From positions 1 to 12,273 of the forward strand of contig CAYGZY010000105.1 in assembly GCA_964354485.1 (NCBI GenBank): a DNA stretch of 12,273 nucleotides. The letters run 5' to 3'. Position numbers and translations under genes: made by a program. Origin of the DNA: CAYGXH01 sp964354485 (GTDB lineage: Bacteria; Bacteroidota; Ignavibacteria; UBA10030; SZUA-254). The notes below the pieces were generated by a model. That model worked only from the letters and a program-made list of their open reading frames with translations. It had not been told where the DNA came from and did not search any database. Position 1 is the stretch's first letter. Every line of letters starts with the position of its first letter. Below are positions 1-6,344 of this stretch, in pieces.

Positions 1-10
1 GAGAATCGAT

Positions 11-565
11 ATGTCACGAATCGGACGAAAACCAATTTCAATAATCAAAGGCGTTAAGGTCGAAAAAAAGGACGAACTCATCAGAGTAACCGGCCCGAAG
101 GGCGAGCTATCCGCACGAATTCCACCGGCAATCACGGTCGAAATCAAGGGCGATGAAGTACTCGTCACGCGCTCCTCATCTGAGAAGCCGATGTGTGCTC
201 TCCATGGTACATGGCGCGCTCTGATCAATAATATGGTAAAGGGCGTGAGCGAAGGATTTCAGAGGAAACTCGAGATCGTGGGTGTGGGATACAAAGCCGA
301 AATGAAAGGGAAGCGTATACAGCTCGCACTGGGATATTCGCATCCGATTTTATTTGAACCGCCGCTCGGTATAAAAATTGAAGTCCCGATTCCAACCAAC
401 ATCCTGATATCCGGAATCAACAAGCAGGTTGTCGGACAGGTTGCGGCGGAACTGCGCTCCTTCCGCCCACCGGAACCGTATAAAGGGAAGGGTGTAAAGT
501 ACGAAGGTGAATACATCAGACGGAAAGCAGGAAAAACAGCAGCGACTGCAGGAGCCAAGGTATGA
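11..565 (+). CDS. rplF: 50S ribosomal protein L6
   Basis: Large-subunit protein that binds 23S rRNA near the sarcin-ricin loop and the base of the L7/L12 stalk. The 184-residue product matches the usual bacterial L6 length (about 175-185). It opens with the typical MSRIGRKPI and has two similar alpha/beta domains, roughly residues 11-82 and 90-165. The C-terminal signature is clear at about residues 152-175 (RPPEPYKGKGVKYEGEYIRR). A short Ala/Thr/Lys tail follows. The stop codon overlaps the rplR start in an ATGA, so the two are probably translationally coupled. Only 10 bases precede the ATG, so any ribosome binding site is mostly outside the window. By the standard order the gene upstream should be rpsH. 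Confidence 0.98.
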   Translation: MSRIGRKPISIIKGVKVEKKDELIRVTGPKGELSARIPPAITVEIKGDEVLVTRSSSEKPMCALHGTWRALINNMVKGVSEGFQRKLEIVGVGYKAEMKGKRIQLALGYSHPILFEPPLGIKIEVPIPTNILISGINKQVVGQVAAELRSFRPPEPYKGKGVKYEGEYIRRKAGKTAATAGAKV

Positions 566-930
566 TAAAGAAATCGACAAAAGTACAACGTGCAAAAGTA
601 AAGCGTCGTATCAGGAAAAAAATTTTCGGTACACTCGAGTGCCCGCGGTTGACGATCTACCGGAGTTTACATCATGTGTATGCACAACTGATCGATGACG
701 CTCAATCACACGTCATCGCGGCTACTTCCACACTTTCTCCGGAGGTGCGGGACGAAGTGAAATCACTCAAGAGTAAAAAGGAAATCGCGAAGCGAGTGGG
801 TGCGGCAATAGCCCAGAAAGCCCTTAAGAATAATGTGAAGAAGGTCGTATTCGACCGTAGCGGATATGCGTACCACGGGATCGTGAAATCACTTGCCGAT
901 GGTGCGCGGGAAGCCGGCTTGAAATTCTGA
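562..930 (+). CDS. rplR: 50S ribosomal protein L18
   Basis: Binds 5S rRNA and, with L5, anchors it in the central protuberance of the large subunit. The product is 122 residues, normal for bacterial L18. It has a strongly basic N-terminus (about residues 1-25) and the family hallmark at the C-terminus (FDRSGYAYHGIVKSLADGAR, residues 97-116, then EAGLKF). The ATG overlaps the rplF stop by 4 bp. rplR normally runs almost directly into rpsE, but here it is followed by a 136-bp gap containing a tRNA gene. Confidence 0.97.
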   Translation: MIKKSTKVQRAKVKRRIRKKIFGTLECPRLTIYRSLHHVYAQLIDDAQSHVIAATSTLSPEVRDEVKSLKSKKEIAKRVGAAIAQKALKNNVKKVVFDRSGYAYHGIVKSLADGAREAGLKF

Positions 931-961
931 TCAGGCTGTGACCGGACCGGACAACGGGTGT

Positions 962-1032
962 TGCCGGGTCGTCTAATGGCAGGACAGCGGCCTTTGGAGC
1001 CGTCAGTAGAGGTTCGACTCCTCTCCCGGCAG
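962..1032 (+). tRNA. tRNA-Gln (anticodon UUG), inside the ribosomal-protein operon
   Basis: A complete cloverleaf can be drawn. The acceptor stem TGCCGGG (962-968) pairs perfectly with CCCGGCA (1025-1031). The D stem is 971-974 with 982-985, and its loop carries GG. The anticodon stem is 987-991 with 999-1003, with loop 992-998. The T stem AGAGG/CCTCT is 1008-1012 with 1020-1024, with loop TTCGACT. The anticodon TTG at 994-996 reads CAA (and CAG by wobble). The weak U1-A72 pair and the G73 discriminator (1032) agree with known glutamine identity elements in E. coli. CCA is not encoded (CGG follows), so it must be added by the CCA-adding enzyme. It lies on the same strand between rplR and rpsE with no obvious promoter of its own, so it is probably released from the operon transcript by RNase P and 3' nucleases. 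Confidence 0.95.
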
Positions 1033-1066
1033 CGGATGTGTTAAGCAATATTAATGGAGTAAATCA

Positions 1067-1591
1067 TTGGCAAAGATAAAAGCAGGTGAATTAAATTTAA
1101 AGGATCGACTCGTTGCCATCAATCGGGTCGCGAAAGTCGTCAAGGGCGGACGGCGGTTCAGCTTCAGCGCCATCGTTGTGGTAGGGGACAGCGCCGGACA
1201 TGTCGGTATTGGACTCGGGAAAGCAAACGAAGTTCAGGATGCCATCTCCAAAGGGATCGATGACGCAAAGAAGAATGTGGTAAGAGTTACCATTCTCCAC
1301 GGAACCATTCCGCATTCGATCATCGGAAAATACGGTGCATCTCGGGTTCTCCTGAAACCCGCCTCGCCGGGTACCGGACTGATTGCAGGGGGCGGCATAC
1401 GTGCAGTCCTTGAATCAGCAGGCGTCAAAGATGTTTTGACAAAGTCGATTGGCTCCTCAAACCCTCATAATGTCGTTAAAGCAACGATGCAGGCGCTGCT
1501 GAATTTAACCGACGCCAGAACCATGGCTTCGCGCAGGAGCATGTCTATGCAGGAGCTGTTCGGTATAGAATCTTCCACAAAAGAAATGTAA
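1067..1591 (+). CDS. rpsE: 30S ribosomal protein S5
   Basis: Small-subunit protein at the mRNA entry/decoding region, important for accuracy and helicase activity. The product is 174 residues, slightly longer than E. coli S5. The N-terminal dsRBD-like domain spans about residues 9-75 (AGELNLKDRLVAINRVAKVV, then KGGRRFSFSA). The C-terminal domain is about 83-165, including GSSNPHNVVKAT. The start is TTG at 1067. GGAG at 1056-1059 sits 7 nt upstream, and the protein begins exactly where S5 should. An ATG at 1054 is out of frame and stops after two codons. The gene follows the embedded tRNA by 34 nt, so after tRNA processing its mRNA would begin with a very short leader. Confidence 0.96.
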   Translation: MAKIKAGELNLKDRLVAINRVAKVVKGGRRFSFSAIVVVGDSAGHVGIGLGKANEVQDAISKGIDDAKKNVVRVTILHGTIPHSIIGKYGASRVLLKPASPGTGLIAGGGIRAVLESAGVKDVLTKSIGSSNPHNVVKATMQALLNLTDARTMASRRSMSMQELFGIESSTKEM

Positions 1592-1601
1592 TTGAGAGAA
1601 T

Positions 1602-1790
1602 ATGTCAGCAACGAAATTGAAAATTACACAGGTCGTCAGCCAGATCCATACATTGAAGAAGCATAAAGCGACGATCAAGGCGCTCGGATTAGGCAGACCG
1701 AATTATTCGGTTGTCAAAATAGACACGCCTCAACTCCGCGGAATGCTTAATTCGGTAAGGCATCTGGTAAAAGTTGAAGAGGTGAAATAA
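1602..1790 (+). CDS. rpmD: 50S ribosomal protein L30
   Basis: Small large-subunit protein contacting 23S rRNA domain II and 5S rRNA surroundings. The product is 62 residues, typical of the short bacterial L30. The family core KITQVVSQI...HKATIKALGLGRPN (residues 7-34) is followed by the usual C-terminal segment with TPQLRGML and V-HLVKVEE. It sits 10 bp after rpsE and 5 bp before rplO in the canonical rpsE-rpmD-rplO order. A GAGAG purine stretch directly after the rpsE stop serves as a plausible ribosome binding site. Confidence 0.95.
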   Translation: MSATKLKITQVVSQIHTLKKHKATIKALGLGRPNYSVVKIDTPQLRGMLNSVRHLVKVEEVK

Positions 1791-1795
1791 TAATC

Positions 1796-2275
1796 ATGGC
1801 ACCAGTAACATTAAGCAGTTTACGCTATGCGAAAGGTTCGCGCAGACGAATCAAGCGGATCGGACGCGGTCAGGGGTCGGGGCACGGCGGGACGTCTACA
1901 CGCGGTCACAAGGGCGAGGGAGCCCGGGCCGGTACGCATTACAGAGCGTGGTTTGAGGGTGGTCAGATGCCGCTCATCCGAAGAGTACCAAAATTCGGAT
2001 TTCATAATCCTTTCAGGAAAGAGTACCAGGTCGTAAACGTCGGGACAATCGGTTTATTGATCGAAAAGGGTAAACTCTCCGAGGGGAAGGTAAATCCTGA
2101 AATTCTGTACACACTCGGCGCAATATCGAAAAAAAACGTACCCGTGAAAATTTTAGGCAACGGTGACGTCAAGGGAAAAATGGAAGTCACTGCACATTCG
2201 TTCAGTCAATCGGCGTTGCGTAAGATTGAAAATGCCGGCGGGAAAGTAATCACAATATCTCGGTCAACCACGTAA
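1796..2275 (+). CDS. rplO: 50S ribosomal protein L15
   Basis: Late-assembling large-subunit protein that threads a basic N-terminal extension into 23S rRNA. The 159-residue length is close to the usual 145-160. The glycine/arginine-rich N-terminus (RIGRGQGSGHGGTSTRGHKG, residues 21-40) is diagnostic, as is the C-terminal block KMEVTAHSFS...KIENAGGKV (about 126-150). The ATG lies 5 bp after the rpmD stop. Its purine-rich ribosome binding site (GAAGAGG) is inside the end of rpmD. secY follows after 6 bp, the conserved arrangement that ties L15 synthesis to the Sec channel subunit. Confidence 0.97.
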   Translation: MAPVTLSSLRYAKGSRRRIKRIGRGQGSGHGGTSTRGHKGEGARAGTHYRAWFEGGQMPLIRRVPKFGFHNPFRKEYQVVNVGTIGLLIEKGKLSEGKVNPEILYTLGAISKKNVPVKILGNGDVKGKMEVTAHSFSQSALRKIENAGGKVITISRSTT

Positions 2276-2281
2276 GGCAGA

Positions 2282-3619
2282 ATGGCAAAGCTTAGCGAAA
2301 GTTTTCGGAATATATTTAAAATACATGAACTGCGCCAGCGAATTCTCTTCACCGCTGGAATACTGATCGTAGTCAGGTTCGGATCGCACATCACCCTTCC
2401 CGGAGTTGATGCGAGAGTTCTGTCCGAAGTTATGCGGAATCAGACTTCGAACACGCTCTTCGGTTTGTATGACCTCTTCGTCGGAGGCGCTTTCAGTAAC
2501 GCAGCTATTCTTGCACTCGGCATCATGCCCTACATCAGCTCTTCAATCATCATTCAGCTCCTGGGGGCGGTCATTCCCTACTTCCAGAAACTTACGAAGG
2601 AAGGAGAAGAGGGACGCAAGAAAATCACACAGCTCACAAGGTACGGAACTGTCTTTATCTCCATGCTGCAGGCATGGGGGGTTAGCGTACAACTTATGAG
2701 CCTTAATGCAGGCGGACTTTCCATCATACCGCAGGCGGTTCAGGGAGTATACTGGCAGTTTTCGACAATGGTTGTTCTCACGGCGGGCACAATATTTCTC
2801 ATGTGGCTGGGTGAGCAGATTACCGAGAGAGGAATCGGAAACGGTATTTCACTTATCATTTTTATCGGGATCATCGCCCGTTTTCCCAATGCGCTTCTCG
2901 ATGAGTACCAGCTGGTCAGTTCGGGCGCCCGCGGTCTGATCATCGAACTCATCATTCTAGTTTTCATGGCTCTCATAGTTGCGGGTGTCGTTGCTGTCAC
3001 GCAGGCGACTCGAAGAATTCCCGTGCAGTACGCGAAGAGGGTTGTCGGCCGGAAAATTTACGGCGGCGTTACACAATATATTCCCATGCGCGTAAATACT
3101 GCAGGCGTCATGCCGATCATATTCGCACAAGCAATCATGTTTATTCCAAATACGATACTGACGTTTTTCCCGGAAAGTGAATTTCTTCAAACGGTCGGGG
3201 GGTACTTCAATTACACTTCCATTACGTACTCGATGGTGTACGCTTTGATGATCATCTTTTTTACATATTTTTATACTGCCGTTGCCTTCAATCCGAAGGA
3301 TGTCGCAGAAAATATGCAGAAGCAGGGCGGCTTCATTCCGGGGATACGGCCGGGTAAAAACACATCGGATTTTATCGATAATATTCTGACGAAGATCACT
3401 CTCCCGGGTTCAATATTCCTGGCGATCGTTGCGATTCTACCCGCATTCATGATTCGAATGGGTGTGACTTCCAATTTTGCAAGTTTCTTCGGCGGCACCA
3501 GCCTGCTGATCGTTGTTGGTGTGGGACTCGATACGCTTCAGCAGATTGAATCCCATCTGCTCATGCGTCACTACGACGGATTCATGAAGAGCGGAAAGCT
3601 GAAAGGCCGCCGGCTCTGA
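2282..3619 (+). CDS. secY: Protein translocase channel subunit SecY
   Basis: Pore-forming inner-membrane subunit of the SecYEG translocon, which passes unfolded proteins across or into the membrane. The product is 445 residues with about ten hydrophobic segments, normal for SecY. TM1 is about residues 20-40 and TM2 about 72-95 (ILALGIMPYISSSIIIQLLG). The conserved WLGEQITERGIGNGIS block is at 175-190. A large cytoplasmic loop (242-270) carries RRIPVQYAKR, and another (337-365) carries NPKDVAENMQKQGGFIPGIR. The C-terminus is short and basic (KSGKLKGRRL). The start is ATG, with a weak AAGG-like site overlapping the rplO stop region. Confidence 0.98.
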   Translation: MAKLSESFRNIFKIHELRQRILFTAGILIVVRFGSHITLPGVDARVLSEVMRNQTSNTLFGLYDLFVGGAFSNAAILALGIMPYISSSIIIQLLGAVIPYFQKLTKEGEEGRKKITQLTRYGTVFISMLQAWGVSVQLMSLNAGGLSIIPQAVQGVYWQFSTMVVLTAGTIFLMWLGEQITERGIGNGISLIIFIGIIARFPNALLDEYQLVSSGARGLIIELIILVFMALIVAGVVAVTQATRRIPVQYAKRVVGRKIYGGVTQYIPMRVNTAGVMPIIFAQAIMFIPNTILTFFPESEFLQTVGGYFNYTSITYSMVYALMIIFFTYFYTAVAFNPKDVAENMQKQGGFIPGIRPGKNTSDFIDNILTKITLPGSIFLAIVAILPAFMIRMGVTSNFASFFGGTSLLIVVGVGLDTLQQIESHLLMRHYDGFMKSGKLKGRRL

Positions 3620-3628
3620 TTCCTGAGA

Positions 3629-4393
3629 ATGGCCAAAGCGATTATCAAGAAGACTGAAGATATTCAGTATATAAGAGAAAGCTGCCGGATCGTTGCTCAT
3701 GTACTCCGGTTGCTGCGAGAAATGGTCCGGCCCGGAATACCGACAAAGGAATTGGATGTTTTCGCAGAAGAATTTATCCGGTCACAGGGCGGTGAGCCGG
3801 CGTTCAAGGGATACGGTTCGGATAAGAGCAACCTGTTCCCTGCATGTTTGTGTATTTCGATAGACGATCAGGTCGTCCACGGCATTCCCGATAATCGCAT
3901 TTTGCGTGAGGGTGAAATAGTTTCGATTGATGTCGGAGTGAAAAAAAGAGGTTTCTACGGCGACGGTGCATGCACTTTTCCGATCGGCATCGTAAGTAAT
4001 GAAAAGTCGAAACTTCTTCGCATAACCGAAGAATCGCTGTACAAAGGTATTGAACACGCACACGCTGGAAATCACATCCACGACATTTCAGCAGCGATAC
4101 AGGAGCATGTTGAAGCGGAAGGATTTTCAGTCGTAAGAGATCTCGTGGGCCACGGCATCGGCCGCAGTCTGCACGAGGAACCGCCTATCCCGAATTTTGG
4201 TGAACGGGGTACCGGAATCCTCCTTCAGGCAGGAATGACACTCGCAATCGAACCGATGATCAACGCGGGGACATTTCGTGTGAAAGTTGATGCAGACGGG
4301 TGGACAGTCAGAACAGCGGACGGAAAACCCTCTGCTCATTTTGAGCATACAGTATTGATTACGGAAAATGGACCGGAAATACTCACAACATAA
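3629..4393 (+). CDS. map: Methionine aminopeptidase, type I
   Basis: Removes the initiator methionine from nascent proteins when the second residue is small, using a two-metal centre. The product is 254 residues, the size of compact type Ia enzymes without an N-terminal extension. The five metal ligands can be placed at D101, D112, H175, E208 and E239, in the contexts SIDVGV, YGDGA, GHGIGR, IEPM and FEHT. The catalytic histidine is H84 (VVHGIPDN) and a second active-site histidine is H182. The gene lies 9 bp after secY and 8 bp before infA. adk, which sits between secY and map in Firmicutes, is absent, as in Bacteroidota/Chlorobi-type operons. Confidence 0.97.
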   Translation: MAKAIIKKTEDIQYIRESCRIVAHVLRLLREMVRPGIPTKELDVFAEEFIRSQGGEPAFKGYGSDKSNLFPACLCISIDDQVVHGIPDNRILREGEIVSIDVGVKKRGFYGDGACTFPIGIVSNEKSKLLRITEESLYKGIEHAHAGNHIHDISAAIQEHVEAEGFSVVRDLVGHGIGRSLHEEPPIPNFGERGTGILLQAGMTLAIEPMINAGTFRVKVDADGWTVRTADGKPSAHFEHTVLITENGPEILTT

Positions 4394-4401
4394 AAGGTGC
4401 G

Positions 4402-4620
4402 ATGGCTAAGCAAGGGCCGATAACAATGGATGGTGTCATCACCGATACCCTGCCTAATGCCATGTTCCGCGTGAAGTTGGATAACGGACATGATATTCTT
4501 GCTGTTATATCCGGGAAAATGCGGATGCATTATATTAAGATACTGGTCGGAGATAAAGTGACTATAGAGATGTCACCGTACGACCTGACCAAAGGGCGTA
4601 TTACGTATCGGTATAAGTAA
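4402..4620 (+). CDS. infA: Translation initiation factor IF-1
   Basis: Single OB-fold (S1-type) factor that occupies the 30S A site during initiation, working with IF-2 and IF-3. The product is 72 residues, the standard length. Family features are clear: MDGVITDTLPNAMFRVKLDN (9-28), ISGKMRMHYIKILVGDKVTI (36-55) and the C-terminal SPYDLTKGRITYR. The second residue is Ala, a good substrate for the adjacent methionine aminopeptidase. An AAGGTG ribosome binding site overlaps the map stop and is unusually close to the ATG (2-nt gap). Confidence 0.97.
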   Translation: MAKQGPITMDGVITDTLPNAMFRVKLDNGHDILAVISGKMRMHYIKILVGDKVTIEMSPYDLTKGRITYRYK

Positions 4621-4631
4621 GAGGAAAGTTT

Positions 4632-4745
4632 ATGAAGGTACGATCATCAGTAAAACGTTTGTGCGAAAATTGTAAAATTGTCCGGCGGAAAGGCGTGTTA
4701 CGTGTCATCTGCAAAAATCCGAAGCATAAGCAGCGACAAGGATAA
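4632..4745 (+). CDS. rpmJ: 50S ribosomal protein L36 (zinc-binding form)
   Basis: Read directly from the sequence: an ATG at 4632 opens a 37-codon frame ending in TAA at 4743-4745. The product starts MKVRSSVKRLCENCKIVRRK and ends NPKHKQRQG, the complete classic L36. The zinc ligands C11, C14, C27 and H32 are all present, so this is the zinc-containing (C+) form. A GAGGAAAG ribosome binding site (4621-4628) directly follows the infA stop. L36 organises 23S rRNA helices near the factor-binding region late in assembly. Position between infA and rpsM is canonical. Confidence 0.97.
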   Translation: MKVRSSVKRLCENCKIVRRKGVLRVICKNPKHKQRQG

Positions 4746-4788
4746 CCGTCGGTCGGCAACAGAAGAATATTTGAAAGGGTAAAGTAGA

Positions 4789-5172
4789 GTGGCTCGTATA
4801 GCAGGTATTGATTTACCGAAGACGAAGAGAACAGAAATCGGACTTACCTATATTTATGGAATAGGTCGGACGAGTGCGCAGAAGATTCTCGATGCCGCAG
4901 GGATCAGTTACGATAAGCGTGTCAGCGAGTTGACAGACGATGAAGTTGCAAAGATTCGTTCGATCGTCACTTCTGAGTATAAAATCGAGGGTGCCTGCCG
5001 CGCAGAAACCCAGATGAATATCAAGCGTCTCATGGATATAAACTGCTACCGGGGATTGCGGCACCGGAAAGGACTCCCCGTCCGCGGGCAGAGAACCCGG
5101 ACGAACGCACGGAGCAGGAAAGGAAAGCGGAAGACGGTGGCAGGCAAGAAGAAGGCGATCGCGAAGAAGTAA
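4789..5172 (+). CDS. rpsM: 30S ribosomal protein S13
   Basis: Head protein of the small subunit that contacts the P-site tRNA and bridges to L5 of the large subunit. The product is 127 residues, normal for S13. It begins ARIAGIDLPKTKRTEIGLTY with the helix-hairpin-like YIYGIGRTSA (21-30). The signature near the C-terminus is YRGLRHRKGLPVRGQRTRTN (87-106), followed by a lysine-rich tail to residue 127. The start is GTG at 4789, preceded by GAAAGGG at 4773-4779 (9-nt spacing). It opens the alpha-type segment after a 43-bp gap in which I see no convincing promoter or terminator. Confidence 0.97.
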   Translation: MARIAGIDLPKTKRTEIGLTYIYGIGRTSAQKILDAAGISYDKRVSELTDDEVAKIRSIVTSEYKIEGACRAETQMNIKRLMDINCYRGLRHRKGLPVRGQRTRTNARSRKGKRKTVAGKKKAIAKK

Positions 5173-5198
5173 TCATCAAATGAGAAAGTGAAATCAGC

Positions 5199-5609
5199 AT
5201 GGCAAAGCCAGGTACAACTGCCGCCCCGACGGCTGTAGTAAAAAAGAAAAAGAAGATTCAGGTTGATGTTACGGGAAAGGCTTTTCTTAAGGCAACATTC
5301 AACAACGTTATAGTGACAATAACAGATGTCTACGGAAATGTCATCAGCTGGTCTTCCGCAGGGCGAAACGGATTCAAGGGTTCACGGAAGAACACACCGT
5401 TTGCCGCTCAGGTAACAGCGGAAGCCGCGGCAAAGGAAGCGTATGATCTGGGCTTACGGAAGGTGGAAGTGTACGTAAAGGGTCCGGGATCGGGCCGCGA
5501 GGCAGGGATCAGGTCGCTGCAGACGTCCGGTCTTGAGATCCTGAGTATCCGTGATATCTCGCCGATTCCACACAACGGCTGCCGTCCGCCGAAAAAACGT
5601 CGCGTGTAA
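5199..5609 (+). CDS. rpsK: 30S ribosomal protein S11
   Basis: Small-subunit platform protein near the E site. The product is 136 residues, slightly longer than E. coli S11. An Ala/Thr/Pro and then Lys-rich N-terminal extension (residues 1-20) precedes the core. Core features are KATFNNVIVTITDVYGNVIS (31-50), RNGFKGSRKNTPFAAQ (56-71), VYVKGPGSGREAGIRSL (91-107) and the invariant C-terminus DISPIPHNGCRPPKKRRV. The ATG is preceded only by a weak GAGAAAG stretch at 5182-5188. It lies 26 bp after rpsM and 33 bp before rpsD. Confidence 0.97.
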   Translation: MAKPGTTAAPTAVVKKKKKIQVDVTGKAFLKATFNNVIVTITDVYGNVISWSSAGRNGFKGSRKNTPFAAQVTAEAAAKEAYDLGLRKVEVYVKGPGSGREAGIRSLQTSGLEILSIRDISPIPHNGCRPPKKRRV

Positions 5610-5613
5610 CAAA

Positions 5614-5631
5614 GTATTTCATGTATTTCAT
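5614..5631 (+). repeat. Tandem 9-bp duplication between rpsK and rpsD
   Basis: The 9-mer GTATTTCAT occurs twice back to back (5614-5622 and 5623-5631) and is followed by another GTA. It fills most of the 33-bp rpsK-rpsD spacer, just ahead of the rpsD AAGGAA ribosome binding site (5634-5639). It looks like a simple slippage duplication; no function is visible. Confidence 0.85.
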
Positions 5632-5642
5632 GTAAGGAATTT

Positions 5643-6272
5643 ATGGGTCGTTATCTTGATGCAAGTTGCCGACTATGTCGGCGGGAAAGACAAAAATTAT
5701 TTCTCAAAGGTACAAAGTGCTTCACAGAAAAATGTCCGGTTGAAAGGCGCGCATATCCTCCGGGCGAGCACGGACAAAGCAGGCGCCAGAAGATATCGGA
5801 ATACGGTGTACAGCTCAGAGAAAAGCAGAAGATCCGGCGCATGTATGGTCTGCAGGAAGTTCAATTCCACAACTACTTTGAGAAGGCTCTATCACAACCG
5901 GGTCGGACAGGTGAAAACCTGATAAAACTACTCGAACGTCGTTTCGATAACGTCGTTTACCGCCTGGGATTTGCTCCCTCCCGGAAATCCGGACGTCAGC
6001 TTATTCTCCATAGACATTTCACGGTTAACAGCACCGTGGTGAATATTCCGTCGTTTCAACTGAAGGCCGGCGATGTCATCCACGTTATTGATAAGAGCAA
6101 GAAACTCGAAATCATCCACTCCTCGATGAAGAGGATGAAGGATAATGCGATGCTGCCATGGTTGAGTCTTGATAAGGCTACGGTGTCGGGGACCTTCCTG
6201 ACCGTTCCTGAACGCGCAGATGTTCCTCTCAATGCCAATGAACAGCTAGTAGTTGAATTCTATTCGAAGTAA
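5643..6272 (+). CDS. rpsD: 30S ribosomal protein S4 (zinc-binding form)
   Basis: Primary 16S rRNA-binding protein that nucleates assembly of the small-subunit body. In many bacteria it also represses its own operon. The product is 209 residues, the standard length. Cysteines C9, C12, C26 and C31 form the zinc-binding motif of the C+ S4 type seen in Thermus; E. coli S4 lacks it. The S4 RNA-binding domain is about residues 97-160 (RRFDNVVYRLGFAPSRKSGR, then LILHRHFTVN). The C-terminus NEQLVVEFYSK is typical. AAGGAA at 5634-5639 gives a good ribosome binding site 3-5 nt from the ATG. Confidence 0.98.
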   Translation: MGRYLDASCRLCRRERQKLFLKGTKCFTEKCPVERRAYPPGEHGQSRRQKISEYGVQLREKQKIRRMYGLQEVQFHNYFEKALSQPGRTGENLIKLLERRFDNVVYRLGFAPSRKSGRQLILHRHFTVNSTVVNIPSFQLKAGDVIHVIDKSKKLEIIHSSMKRMKDNAMLPWLSLDKATVSGTFLTVPERADVPLNANEQLVVEFYSK

Positions 6273-6302
6273 ATAAAAGCATAATCCCGAAATTCGTTCG
6301 TG

Positions 6303-6308
6303 TATAAT
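6303..6308 (+). promoter_or_regulatory. Possible weak internal promoter before rpoA (-10 hexamer)
   Basis: A perfect TATAAT lies in the 72-bp rpsD-rpoA gap, 36 bp upstream of the rpoA ATG. No convincing -35 hexamer is found 16-18 bp upstream and there is no TGn extension in the right place, so this rests on the -10 alone. TTCGT and ACGAA flank it (6297-6301 overlapping the left side, 6313-6317 on the right) as a short imperfect inverted repeat. It could give rpoA-rplQ some independent transcription. Confidence 0.3.
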
Positions 6309-6344
6309 CATTTACGAAATGAACCTTAGGGGAGAAAACGGAAT

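Noticed and set aside
1054..1062. Mini-ORF ATG GAG TAA just before rpsE
   Set aside because: Two codons only, and it overlaps the rpsE Shine-Dalgarno sequence. It is most simply the ribosome binding site read by chance as an ORF.
931..1066. tRNA as an attachment site for a mobile element
   Set aside because: No integrase, direct repeat of the tRNA 3' end or foreign gene is present. The operon continues normally on both sides.
5551..5922. 123-codon open frame on the + strand overlapping the rpsK end and rpsD
   Set aside because: It is out of frame with both real genes, which are intact and full length. It is a shadow, not a frameshifted copy.
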